From the NCBI GenBank assembly GCA_903896545.1, contig CAITYF010000029.1:62001-126000 (forward strand): 64,000 bases of DNA, read 5' to 3'. The stretch is from an uncultured Myxococcales bacterium. Its GTDB lineage: Bacteria > Myxococcota_A > UBA9042. This document shows, in pieces, positions 17,795 to 25,303 of the stretch. Below the pieces are notes generated by a model. The model worked only from the letters and a program-made list of their open reading frames with translations. It was not told where the DNA came from and ran no database searches. Position numbers and translations under genes: made by a program. The stretch's first letter is position 1. Each line of letters begins with the position of its first letter.

Positions 17795-18730
17795 ATGAAC
17801 GCTCGTATCAAAATTTTTGCTGGTTCCAGCCATCCGCAACTCGCGCAAGCGATCTGCCAGCACCTCGATTTGCCGCTGTCCAAGTCTGAGACCATCAAAT
17901 TCAGCAATGACAACTTGATGGTCCGGATTCAGGAGAACGTGCGCGAATGCGACGTCTTTTACATCCAGACGTCCGCGCCGCCGGTGAACGAGGCGATCAT
18001 CGAGACGCTCATCGCGATCGACGCGCTGAAGTCGGCCTCGGCGACGCGCGTGACCGCTGTGCTGCCGTACCTGTTCTACGCGCGCAGCGACAAGAAGGAC
18101 CAGCCTCGCATCTCGATTACCGCGCGTTTGATGGCGGATCTGCTGCAGACTGCGGGCGCAGATCGCGTCCTGACGATGGACCTGCACTCGCCGCAGATCC
18201 AGGGCTTCTTCCGCATTCCGGTGGACCAGCTCGTCGCCTCGCCGATCCTCTGCGAATACCTGAGCACGGGCGACCTAAAAGACACCGTGCTGGTCGCGGG
18301 TGACGTTGGCGAAGCCAAAGAGCTCGGTCGGTTCGCGAACGTGCTGCATTTGCCCGTCGCGGTTGTGGACAAGCGCCGCTACGGCAACGACGACCGCGCC
18401 GTTGCGACGAACTTGATCGGCGACGTGGACGGCATGCACGCGATCATCGTCGATGACGAAATCGCAACCGGCGGCACGATCATTGAAGCCGCGAACTTCC
18501 TCATGGCGCGCGGTGCCAAGAGCGTCCGCGTCTGCGCGACCCACGGCGTCCTCAGCGGCCCGGCGATCGACCGCATCAACGGCAGCAACATTCTGTCGGT
18601 CATCGTCACGGATACGATTCCGATCCGCGAAAAGAAGTCGGAGAAGCTGGAAGTTCTGTCGGTTGCGCCGCTGTTTGCCAAGGCAATCCGACGGATTCAC
18701 GACGGCGATTCGGTCAGCGATCTGTTTTAG
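17795..18730 (+). CDS. prs: Ribose-phosphate pyrophosphokinase (PRPP synthetase)
   Basis: Makes 5-phosphoribosyl-1-diphosphate from ribose-5-phosphate and ATP, feeding purine, pyrimidine, His, Trp and NAD synthesis. Two phosphoribosyltransferase-fold halves are seen; the diphosphate/metal segment DLHSPQIQGFF lies at about 129-139, the flexible-loop KRRYGNDD near 192-199 and the PRPP loop VDDEIATGGT at about 219-228. The length (311 aa) matches the class I enzyme. It starts 48 bp after argG on the same strand with GGGGGC as a possible ribosome-binding site, so a joint transcript is plausible. Confidence 0.97.
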   Translation: MNARIKIFAGSSHPQLAQAICQHLDLPLSKSETIKFSNDNLMVRIQENVRECDVFYIQTSAPPVNEAIIETLIAIDALKSASATRVTAVLPYLFYARSDKKDQPRISITARLMADLLQTAGADRVLTMDLHSPQIQGFFRIPVDQLVASPILCEYLSTGDLKDTVLVAGDVGEAKELGRFANVLHLPVAVVDKRRYGNDDRAVATNLIGDVDGMHAIIVDDEIATGGTIIEAANFLMARGAKSVRVCATHGVLSGPAIDRINGSNILSVIVTDTIPIREKKSEKLEVLSVAPLFAKAIRRIHDGDSVSDLF

Positions 18731-18788
18731 TCGACGCTGAACTCTCTGAACTTCAAACTGTTTTACACGTCCCGCCTGTTGAATTGGC

Positions 18789-18817
18789 TTGACCGCCATC
18801 GCGGCGAGTCTTAGCTT
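18789..18817 (+). promoter_or_regulatory. Promoter of the TonB-like gene, -10 box 6 nt before ATG
   Basis: TTGACC (18789-18794), 17-bp spacer, TAGCTT (18812-18817). The ATG of the next gene is at 18824, exactly six bases after the -10 box and without a Shine-Dalgarno sequence, which predicts a leaderless transcript. Confidence 0.65.
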
Positions 18818-18823
18818 GGCAAC

Positions 18824-19969
18824 ATGAGGAGCGGCAACCGCCTCCACAGCTTCGCGCGCACGACCTTCGCCCTCCTGATGGCGGCGCTGCTCACTTTTGC
18901 CTTGATGCTGGGTTTGGCGGAGCTGACCAACGGCGCGCCAGACGGGAAAGCGGGCAGCGCTGCGCTGCAGGCGAAGTTGGCAGCGGCCAAAGCCGGGCAG
19001 AAGAAGGGCCAATCCACCAAGAACGCGCCCAAACAGCGTGTGCGCGTGGCGATGGCGGCCCTGCCCAAGCAGAAAGAGGACAAGCCGAAGCCGCCGCCGC
19101 CGGAGGACATGCTCAACGGTCAGATCGTGGAGACGGCGAAGCCGCTGGTGGAAGAAGTGCCGCAGAACGCCAAGTATCTTGGCAAGTACGACGTGGCGAC
19201 CGCGAAAGAACAAAAGAGCAAGGGCCAAAAGACGATCGGCGCGAGTTCGGGGCGCTTGGCACTGAACGATCCGTCGGCGTTGCAGAGTCCGCAGTCCAAC
19301 AGCAAGGACCCAACGCAGATCCCCCAGCATGCACACAAGCCTGTGGCGGGAAGTACCGGTGCGGCGGGTCAGGAAGCCTTGAAGCCCGCGACCGTGATGG
19401 CACCAGGCGTACGCCCGGAAGCAGAGGTCGGCGAGGCCAAGTCGCGGCCGAGTTCGCCCGTCATTGTCGGCGCGAACGATGGCCTGTTGCTGCCGTCGAC
19501 GTCGGCCCGCAACGTACTGCACAACATTCAGGCGCTTTCAGGCAGTCCTGGCGGCAACGACTACCTGCCCGACGTCGACGACGAAGGCGACACGAATGTC
19601 CTGAACACGCGGAAGTTTCGCTACTGGGACTTCTTTCAGCGCGTCAAGGACAAGATCGCCAACGAGTGGGAACCCAATGAAGTCTGGCGAGCGCACGATC
19701 CGACCGGGCAGAAGTACGGCGTCAAGGATCGCTACACCGTGCTCCGCGTGACGCTGGACCGCGAGGGAATCGTGAAGAAGGTGCGCGTGATGCGCGAATC
19801 AGGGCTGGATTTTCTGGACGCAGAAGCCTCGCGCGCATTTATGGCCGCAAGCCCGTTCCCGAATCCGCCCAAGGGCTTGCAGAATTCGGAAGGCGACGTC
19901 GACGTGCCATTCGGCTTCATGTTTGAGATCTCCAACCGCCAGTTCCGCTTCTTGCCGCCGCACATGTAA
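18824..19969 (+). CDS. TonB-like / AgmX-type energy transducer protein
   Basis: A 381-residue envelope protein with a single N-terminal membrane anchor (about 13-33), a long Lys/Pro/Ala-rich spacer (residues 40-260; PKQKEDKPKPPPPED is the proline stretch) and a C-terminal TonB-like domain with WDFFQRVKDKIANEW, VLRVTLDREGIVKKVRVMRESG and LDAEASRAFMAASPFPNPP. Domain order is that of TonB/TolA-like transducers; in myxobacteria such proteins (AgmX/GltJ) take part in motility or adhesion. No ExbB/ExbD pair is near. Likely spans the periplasm. Confidence 0.82.
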   Translation: MRSGNRLHSFARTTFALLMAALLTFALMLGLAELTNGAPDGKAGSAALQAKLAAAKAGQKKGQSTKNAPKQRVRVAMAALPKQKEDKPKPPPPEDMLNGQIVETAKPLVEEVPQNAKYLGKYDVATAKEQKSKGQKTIGASSGRLALNDPSALQSPQSNSKDPTQIPQHAHKPVAGSTGAAGQEALKPATVMAPGVRPEAEVGEAKSRPSSPVIVGANDGLLLPSTSARNVLHNIQALSGSPGGNDYLPDVDDEGDTNVLNTRKFRYWDFFQRVKDKIANEWEPNEVWRAHDPTGQKYGVKDRYTVLRVTLDREGIVKKVRVMRESGLDFLDAEASRAFMAASPFPNPPKGLQNSEGDVDVPFGFMFEISNRQFRFLPPHM

Positions 19970-20055
19970 CGGCGACCGCGACTTGACGGACGGCGATCGC
20001 CAGCCTTTCCTGACCTCACGCCGGTCCCGCACGCTTGCGCCCGCCGCCGAGGACC

Positions 20056-21162
20056 ATGGCCCGCTTGTTCGGTGTCTTGCAGAAATTTTTGCCCGTTTGG
20101 CTGTTGCTGAGCCTTGCGCTGCCAGCCCACGGGCTGACGCCGCTGCCGGACTACGCGAGCGCCGCGGAGGCCACGCGTGAATTGCGCCTCGACGTCATCC
20201 TGCACGACGTCGACGAGTCACGCCGCCGACCGTTGGAAAAAATGACGCGGCAAGCGCTGTCGGCGGTTCAGAGCGATTTGCAAACGCGACTGGTAGGTGA
20301 ACTGCACGTCGACTTCGTCGGATCGCCCGGTACCTTTGCTGACGTGATGACGGAGCACGGCGCGTTCGGCTGGCCCGAGTCGTGGATTTCAGGTCTGGCG
20401 ATCCTCGATCAGGACCGCATCATCGTGCAGGTGAACGGTCCGGGCGCGCTGTTGACTGGCGAAACGGTGCGTCACGAGTTGGCGCACGTGGCGATCCACG
20501 CGCTGACCGCGGGCAAGGCGACTCTGCCGCGCTGGTACCACGAAGGCGTGGCGACGTGGCTGGCGGGCGAGGACGTGACAAAGCGGCTGCAGGAAGGTCT
20601 GCCCGACCTGGACGCCCGCGGGACGTTGGCGCAGTTGGACAAGCGCTTTTCCGACAGCCACAAGACCGTGCAAACGGCATATGCGACCGCGGCGAGCTTT
20701 GTCCGCTTTGCCGTGAAACGCGGCGGCGGCGCACGGGCGCTTCTGGACCTGCACACGCGGATGCGCGCCGGGCTGGACTTCAACCCAGCATTCACGGCGA
20801 CGTTTGGCATGGATCCGAACGCGCTCTACGAACTCTACGGGGCGATGACAACGACCGAAGATCCGCCTTGGCTGAAGCTGCTGGCGGAGAACAACCTGTG
20901 GCCGTTCGCGTCGGTGCTGGCGGCGTTCGGGCTCCTGTGGCGCGTGTGGCGGCGACCCAAGCTGCGGGCTGAAGAAGGCCCGCTGGACCTCGACGCCATT
21001 GCAACGGCAGGAGAACAAGCCGTCCGCCCGTGGCGACGCCCGGGATTCCAGATGCCCGCGCAGACGGTGGCCGAACCGCCCGAAGACGACGAAGAACCTG
21101 CCGAGGAACCGCCGCAAGCGCCGCAAGAAATCGTTGACACGCCCGCTGCGCCGGACCTATAA
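20056..21162 (+). CDS. Exported peptidase of the MA clan (HExxH) with C-terminal membrane helix
   Basis: A 368-residue protein: a signal peptide (cleaved near LPAHG), then a gluzincin-like core with RHELAHVAIH (HExxH at about 140-144) and WYHEGVATWLAG (third ligand Glu about 18 residues on), the pattern of peptidase MA family hydrolases. A membrane helix at about 276-296 (WPFASVLAAFGLLWRV) is followed by a 65-residue acidic, proline-rich cytoplasmic tail. The catalytic domain should face the periplasm. The ATG at 20056 with GAGG just before it is chosen over a TTG at 20035. Substrate unknown. Confidence 0.85.
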   Translation: MARLFGVLQKFLPVWLLLSLALPAHGLTPLPDYASAAEATRELRLDVILHDVDESRRRPLEKMTRQALSAVQSDLQTRLVGELHVDFVGSPGTFADVMTEHGAFGWPESWISGLAILDQDRIIVQVNGPGALLTGETVRHELAHVAIHALTAGKATLPRWYHEGVATWLAGEDVTKRLQEGLPDLDARGTLAQLDKRFSDSHKTVQTAYATAASFVRFAVKRGGGARALLDLHTRMRAGLDFNPAFTATFGMDPNALYELYGAMTTTEDPPWLKLLAENNLWPFASVLAAFGLLWRVWRRPKLRAEEGPLDLDAIATAGEQAVRPWRRPGFQMPAQTVAEPPEDDEEPAEEPPQAPQEIVDTPAAPDL

Positions 21163-21198
21163 GCCGCCATCCGCGTCTCCCTCGCGCTCTTTTTGCCC

Positions 21199-22419
21199 AT
21201 GTCTGCCAACGTCGTTCGCCTGCAACCGCACCTGCTCCGCGCCGCGCACCTGCGCGTGCTCGTGGCCGCGGTTGATCAAGCGCAAATGGCGTTTGACGAT
21301 CTGGAAGTACAGGTCGCCGCGGGACGTTTCTTCGCCCGCGAGCCGTTTACGTCGGCGGACGCGCTGCAGGTCTGGCTGGACGAGCACGACGCCCACGCGC
21401 AGTTCCTGCCGTGGCTGCTGTGGGACACGGAGGTCGAGCCCGGCGCGCAACCGCAGCACGAGCTGGCCCGCCGTCTGCGTAAGCAGTTCCGTTCCGGTCC
21501 GGAAAAAACGGTGCTGAAGGCGCTCTTCGCGACGAAGCCCGACGTCTACGCCGTATCCGCCGTGGATGGCAAGACGACGACGATGGAGCGCCTACGCGAT
21601 CACGCTCAGGTCGTCGTGCACGAGCCCGTGCTGCGCTCGATGGCCGCAGTGGGCGAAGTTTTTGTGGCGCGTGTGGTGGAAGTGGGCGGCATGCACCTCC
21701 TCGACGCCGTTCACGCGAGTCTGCCGGCGATTTGCCGTCCAGCGATGTTGCGCGTCGCCAAGCGTCTGGACGCGCTGCCCAGTGAACGGCGCCTGCCGAC
21801 GCTCCTGAGCGCCGCGAGCCGAAGCTTGAACCGCGTGCGTCCGGTGCCCAACCGCTTCGCGGGGCCTGCGGGGCGGATGCGCTGGACGATGGTTTTTGCT
21901 GTGGATGACACAGTGCGCGTGCAAGAAGCGCTGCGCCGCGCCACTTTGGACGGCCAACTCGCCAAGCTCTCGCCAAACCGCTTTGCTGTTCTCGACACGA
22001 CGCTGGGGCCGATCGGCGCGACGTTGCGTCTGGCCGGCTCCCGCTTCTTTGCCGCGACCAGCGCGCCCGGGGGCATCACGCGCCTGCGCGCCGGCTTGCC
22101 GCCGCTGATTGGTCTGCAGCCGCAGGCGACTTTGGTGCGCGATCTGGAGCCGCTTTTTGACGCGCGTCGCCGCAGCGAGTGGAGTTCCAGCGAACTGCAG
22201 TCCGTCGCGCGCGAATGGATGGGCGAGTGTCTGACAGCGTTTCAGGACACCGCGCAGCCGTGGCTGGACGGCGCGACGCCGCGTGAAGCGGTGCGGACCG
22301 CCGATGGTCGGATTCGCGTGAAGGCGTGGCTGAGCCACGTGGAAGTCGTGGGTGAAGTTGCGGGGCCGGGCTACAATACCGCCGTGCAGCGGCTGTGGCG
22401 CGAATTGGCCGACGCGTAG
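21199..22419 (+). CDS. Hypothetical protein with a DUF2384-like C-terminal segment
   Basis: A soluble 406-residue protein not recognised overall. Near the C-terminus it has WLDGATPREAVRTADGRIRVKAWL, which resembles the GxTPREAxxTxxGRxxV stretch seen in MbcA/ParS-type (DUF2384) and some SEC-C-associated proteins; the rest is alpha/beta with many Arg-rich helices. No signal peptide. The ATG at 21199 follows a TTG two codons earlier. It ends 2 bp before the end of the convergent Cys-motif gene, so the two mRNAs must overlap at their 3' ends. Confidence 0.6.
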   Translation: MSANVVRLQPHLLRAAHLRVLVAAVDQAQMAFDDLEVQVAAGRFFAREPFTSADALQVWLDEHDAHAQFLPWLLWDTEVEPGAQPQHELARRLRKQFRSGPEKTVLKALFATKPDVYAVSAVDGKTTTMERLRDHAQVVVHEPVLRSMAAVGEVFVARVVEVGGMHLLDAVHASLPAICRPAMLRVAKRLDALPSERRLPTLLSAASRSLNRVRPVPNRFAGPAGRMRWTMVFAVDDTVRVQEALRRATLDGQLAKLSPNRFAVLDTTLGPIGATLRLAGSRFFAATSAPGGITRLRAGLPPLIGLQPQATLVRDLEPLFDARRRSEWSSSELQSVAREWMGECLTAFQDTAQPWLDGATPREAVRTADGRIRVKAWLSHVEVVGEVAGPGYNTAVQRLWRELADA

Positions 22420-22421
22420 TC

Positions 22422-22691
22422 TTACGATCCCTCTGGTTCAAACGCCTTGCAAAACGCGGGTTCGCCCTTCGCGTCGAGGATGTGGATCGGGTCCGCATTG
22501 AGTTGATCCACCGGCCAACCGAGCGTGCAAGCGGACTTGGACCGCCAGAAGTAGACGCAATCCGAACAGCGGAACTGTAGGCGAAACGCCGCTACGTCAC
22601 CGCGGAACTGTTCGTTAAGTCCCGCGACGTCTTCCCCCGCGTGCACGAGTTGCGGTTGAAACACGGGGCGATTGCCAAGTCCGCGGCTCAT
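22422..22691 (-). CDS. Small four-cysteine protein, 89 aa
   Basis: Short soluble protein with CSDCVYF (CxxC) followed by CTLGWP and a last Cys in FCKAFEP near the C-terminus. The spacing (CxxC, C, C) suits a small zinc or iron-sulphur site. The high content of conserved-looking aromatic and proline residues around each Cys argues that it is a true gene. Its ATG overlaps the stop of the upstream gene by 4 bp, so the two form an operon. Function unknown. Confidence 0.6.
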   Translation of the reverse strand: MSRGLGNRPVFQPQLVHAGEDVAGLNEQFRGDVAAFRLQFRCSDCVYFWRSKSACTLGWPVDQLNADPIHILDAKGEPAFCKAFEPEGS

Positions 22692-23428
22692 TGCGCAGTT
22701 CCCGCGGGCGTCGATGGCAACGCCACGTTGAGCGCCTTGGCCACCTGCTGCGTCAGCGCCACTTCTTCTGGCGACGCCGCCTCACGCCACGCCTGCGCCA
22801 CCAGCGGCTGATTTCCGGGCTGTTGCCCCGCCAGTGCGCGAAACAGCGCAGTCCGCGGTCCTGCGACGCTCTGGTCAATCGCGGAGAGCCCCGCGTGCCA
22901 GTCGCCCGCGATCTGTGCCTTCAGAAGCGCCAAAGTAAGCCGTGATTGCGCGTCGTGCGACAGCAGCGCCAAATCCGCCACGAAGACGACCGCCTCCTTG
23001 GGCTGATTCGCCCGCACGCACGCGTCCACGGCCAGCGCGCGCATCGCCTGTGACGGCACAAACGTCTCCTGAACGATCTGCAGCAGCGGCTTGGGACCTT
23101 CCACGTGCGTCGTCAGAAAATGAGAGACGCCTTCAACGTCGCCGCCGCGTCGCCGATCAGGCTGGTAAAAGAGCGGTGCGGCTTTACGCACCAAGTCCAG
23201 GCGCAGCTTCGCGATTTGGCCACAAGCCTGCGGGTAACGCTTCTTGGCGACTAGCTTTGAAATCGCCACCAGCGGCGCAGGCAGACTCTCCTGACGGGCG
23301 CGGAGCGGCTGCAGGCGGGCGATGAAGTCGGCATCCAGCAGAATCGCAGCCGGAGGCGGCGTCGCAAGCGCGAGGGAGCCCAGGCCGAGCATCGAAAAAA
23401 CCACGAACATTCCAACAATTTTCAGCAT
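22688..23428 (-). CDS. Secreted helical protein, unknown function
   Basis: A 246-residue protein with a clear signal peptide (about residues 1-23, ending LALA) and an all-helical mature part with helix pairs resembling TPR/SEL1-like units (repeated ALA/ALLKAQIAGDW, ALFRALAGQQPGNQPLVAQAW). No catalytic motif. Divergent from the Gld-type ABC operon, with only 81 bp between the two starts, so shared regulation is possible. Confidence 0.6.
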   Translation of the reverse strand: MLKIVGMFVVFSMLGLGSLALATPPPAAILLDADFIARLQPLRARQESLPAPLVAISKLVAKKRYPQACGQIAKLRLDLVRKAAPLFYQPDRRRGGDVEGVSHFLTTHVEGPKPLLQIVQETFVPSQAMRALAVDACVRANQPKEAVVFVADLALLSHDAQSRLTLALLKAQIAGDWHAGLSAIDQSVAGPRTALFRALAGQQPGNQPLVAQAWREAASPEEVALTQQVAKALNVALPSTPAGTAQ

Positions 23429-23452
23429 TTTCGCTTCGCGCTCCGGAGTGCC

Positions 23453-23480
23453 TTGACAGCCCCAAGTGTTATCCTATCGT
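23453..23480 (+). promoter_or_regulatory. Promoter of the gldA-like operon
   Basis: TTGACA (23453-23458), 16-bp spacer, TATCGT (23475-23480), then 29 bases to the ATG at 23510, which has AAAGGAGAG as ribosome-binding site. The -35 box is a perfect sigma-70-type consensus. Confidence 0.75.
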
Positions 23481-23509
23481 GCGCGAGCTTTGCGGGAAAG
23501 GAGAGAGCG

Positions 23510-24472
23510 ATGACGTCTGCGGCGATGATTCAAGTGCGTGATCTGGTCAAGACCTACGGCGACAAGAATGCCCTGTCCGGCGTGAGCTTTGATGCGCGCG
23601 CGGGCGAAATTCTGGGACTGCTCGGTCCCAATGGCGCTGGCAAGTCGACGACGATGAAGATCCTGACGACGTACCTGTCGGCGACGTCGGGCTCCGTGAC
23701 CGTCGACGGAATCGACGCGTCGAGCAACCCGCTCGCCGTGCGCGCGATGCTTGGCTATCTTCCTGAATCAACGCCTCTTTACGCCGACATGGTGGTGTAC
23801 GACTACCTGCTCTGGTGTGGCGAGATGCGCGGGCTTGCCAAGGCGGACGTGATCAAGCGAATGGCGGACGTCGCGCGCGTGGTTGGTCTTGAAAACGTCA
23901 TGGGGCAAGTGATTGGCACGCTGTCCAAGGGCTACAAGCAACGCGTTGGTTTGGCGCAGGCGATGCTGCACAACCCGAAGATCCTGATTCTGGATGAGCC
24001 GACGTCGGGTCTGGATCCGAACCAGATTATCGAGATCCGCAACCTGATTCGCTCGCTAGGGCAGAACCACACGCTGATTTTGTCGAGTCACAACCTGACG
24101 GAAGTGCGGCAGATTTGCGACCGCGTCGTGATCATTCACAAGGGCGCCGTGGTCGCGGACGGGACGCTGGACGAGCTGGAGGGTCGGGTCGCGAGCCGTC
24201 ATCACCTCATCGTCGGCGTCCAGACAACGGATGCGCACACGCAGGACGCGGTGAAGACGCTGTTGGCGGAGACACCCGGCGCGCAAGCAGTGACCTTCAG
24301 CCACACATCACAATCGCCTGTTCCAACTGCGTTTTTTGACGTCGAAGCGGATACCGACATTCGCTCGGCGCTCTTTGAACGCGTGCGGACGGCAGGCCTG
24401 ACGCTGCTTGAACTGCGGCGGAAGTCGTTGGATCTGGAAGGCATCTTCCAATCGCTCACGCAAAGCCTTTGA
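23510..24472 (+). CDS. ABC transporter ATP-binding protein (GldA-type)
   Basis: ATPase of a type ABC-2 exporter, 320 residues. Walker A GPNGAGKST at about 40-48, ABC signature LSKGYKQR at about 138-145, Walker B ILILDEPTSGLDPNQ at about 157-171, and the H-loop SSHN. The order and neighbours (ABC-2 permease, GldG-like protein, DUF4340 protein) match the GldA-GldF-GldG arrangement of gliding bacteria and its relatives in many non-gliding delta-proteobacteria. Membrane-associated on the cytoplasmic side. The cargo is not known. First gene of a four-gene operon from the promoter at 23453. Confidence 0.93.
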   Translation: MTSAAMIQVRDLVKTYGDKNALSGVSFDARAGEILGLLGPNGAGKSTTMKILTTYLSATSGSVTVDGIDASSNPLAVRAMLGYLPESTPLYADMVVYDYLLWCGEMRGLAKADVIKRMADVARVVGLENVMGQVIGTLSKGYKQRVGLAQAMLHNPKILILDEPTSGLDPNQIIEIRNLIRSLGQNHTLILSSHNLTEVRQICDRVVIIHKGAVVADGTLDELEGRVASRHHLIVGVQTTDAHTQDAVKTLLAETPGAQAVTFSHTSQSPVPTAFFDVEADTDIRSALFERVRTAGLTLLELRRKSLDLEGIFQSLTQSL

Positions 24473-24517
24473 ACGGGCAAGTCGCAAAAGCAGCACACCA
24501 ACTTGAGGTAGAAACCC

Positions 24518-25249
24518 ATGAAACCCATTTGGATTCTTGCCCGCCGTGAACTCGCGGCGACGTTTGATTCGCCCATCGCGTACATCGCTGGTGCGGTGTT
24601 TCTCGTCGCGACTGGGCTGCTGTTCTTCTTTGGTCTGGGCGGCACGGACGACTTTTTTGCCGCGCGCGAGGCCACCGTTCGCCCGCTTTTTGAGTACGCG
24701 CCCTGGGTGCTGGCGGTGATTCTGCCGGCGGTAACAATGCGCCTTCTGGCCGAAGAAAAGCGTCAGGGCACGTTGGAGTTGCTGGTGACTTTGCCGGTGA
24801 CCGACCTGCAGATTGTGCTGGGCAAGCTGCTGGGCGCGGTCGGGTTTCTGGTCGTCGCGCTGGCGATGACGTTGGTGTTGCCCGCGCTGGTGCTGAGCAT
24901 CGGCCACCCGGACGTCGGTGCCATCGTCGGCGGTTACATCGGCCTGCTGCTGATCGGCACGACCTTCCTCGCGCTGGGCGTCATGGCGTCGACTTGGACT
25001 CAGAACCAGATCGTGGCGTTCATCGTCGGCTTGATGCTGTGCGTTTTCTTCTGGACCGCGACCGACGCGATCCTGCGGCTTGTGCTCGATCAGCCGCCGC
25101 CGGAGTTGGCGCTGCTCAGCTTTCAGAGTCAGTTCGCAGATTTTGCCCGCGGCGTCGTCGACTTTCGCAACGTCTTGTATTTCCTGAGTGTCACGACGCT
25201 TGCGGTGCTGGCGTCCACCTATTCCTTGCGCTCGCGCCACTGGCAGTGA
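24518..25249 (+). CDS. ABC-2 type transporter permease (GldF-type)
   Basis: Membrane subunit, 243 residues, six predicted helices. N-terminal WILARRELAATFDSPIAYI is the usual cytoplasmic entry helix of GldF/ABC-2 permeases, and VTMRLLAEEKRQGTLELLVTLPV lies after the second helix; this EEK-xGT-LELL motif is characteristic of ABC-2 permeases. It lies 45 bp after the ATPase gene with GAGGTAG upstream of the ATG. It should dimerise and pair with that ATPase. Confidence 0.93.
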   Translation: MKPIWILARRELAATFDSPIAYIAGAVFLVATGLLFFFGLGGTDDFFAAREATVRPLFEYAPWVLAVILPAVTMRLLAEEKRQGTLELLVTLPVTDLQIVLGKLLGAVGFLVVALAMTLVLPALVLSIGHPDVGAIVGGYIGLLLIGTTFLALGVMASTWTQNQIVAFIVGLMLCVFFWTATDAILRLVLDQPPPELALLSFQSQFADFARGVVDFRNVLYFLSVTTLAVLASTYSLRSRHWQ

Positions 25250-25303
25250 GCGGCGTTTTGACCTTGCCTGCCCGACATCGCGGATTTGCAAACGGAGAGA
25301 GAC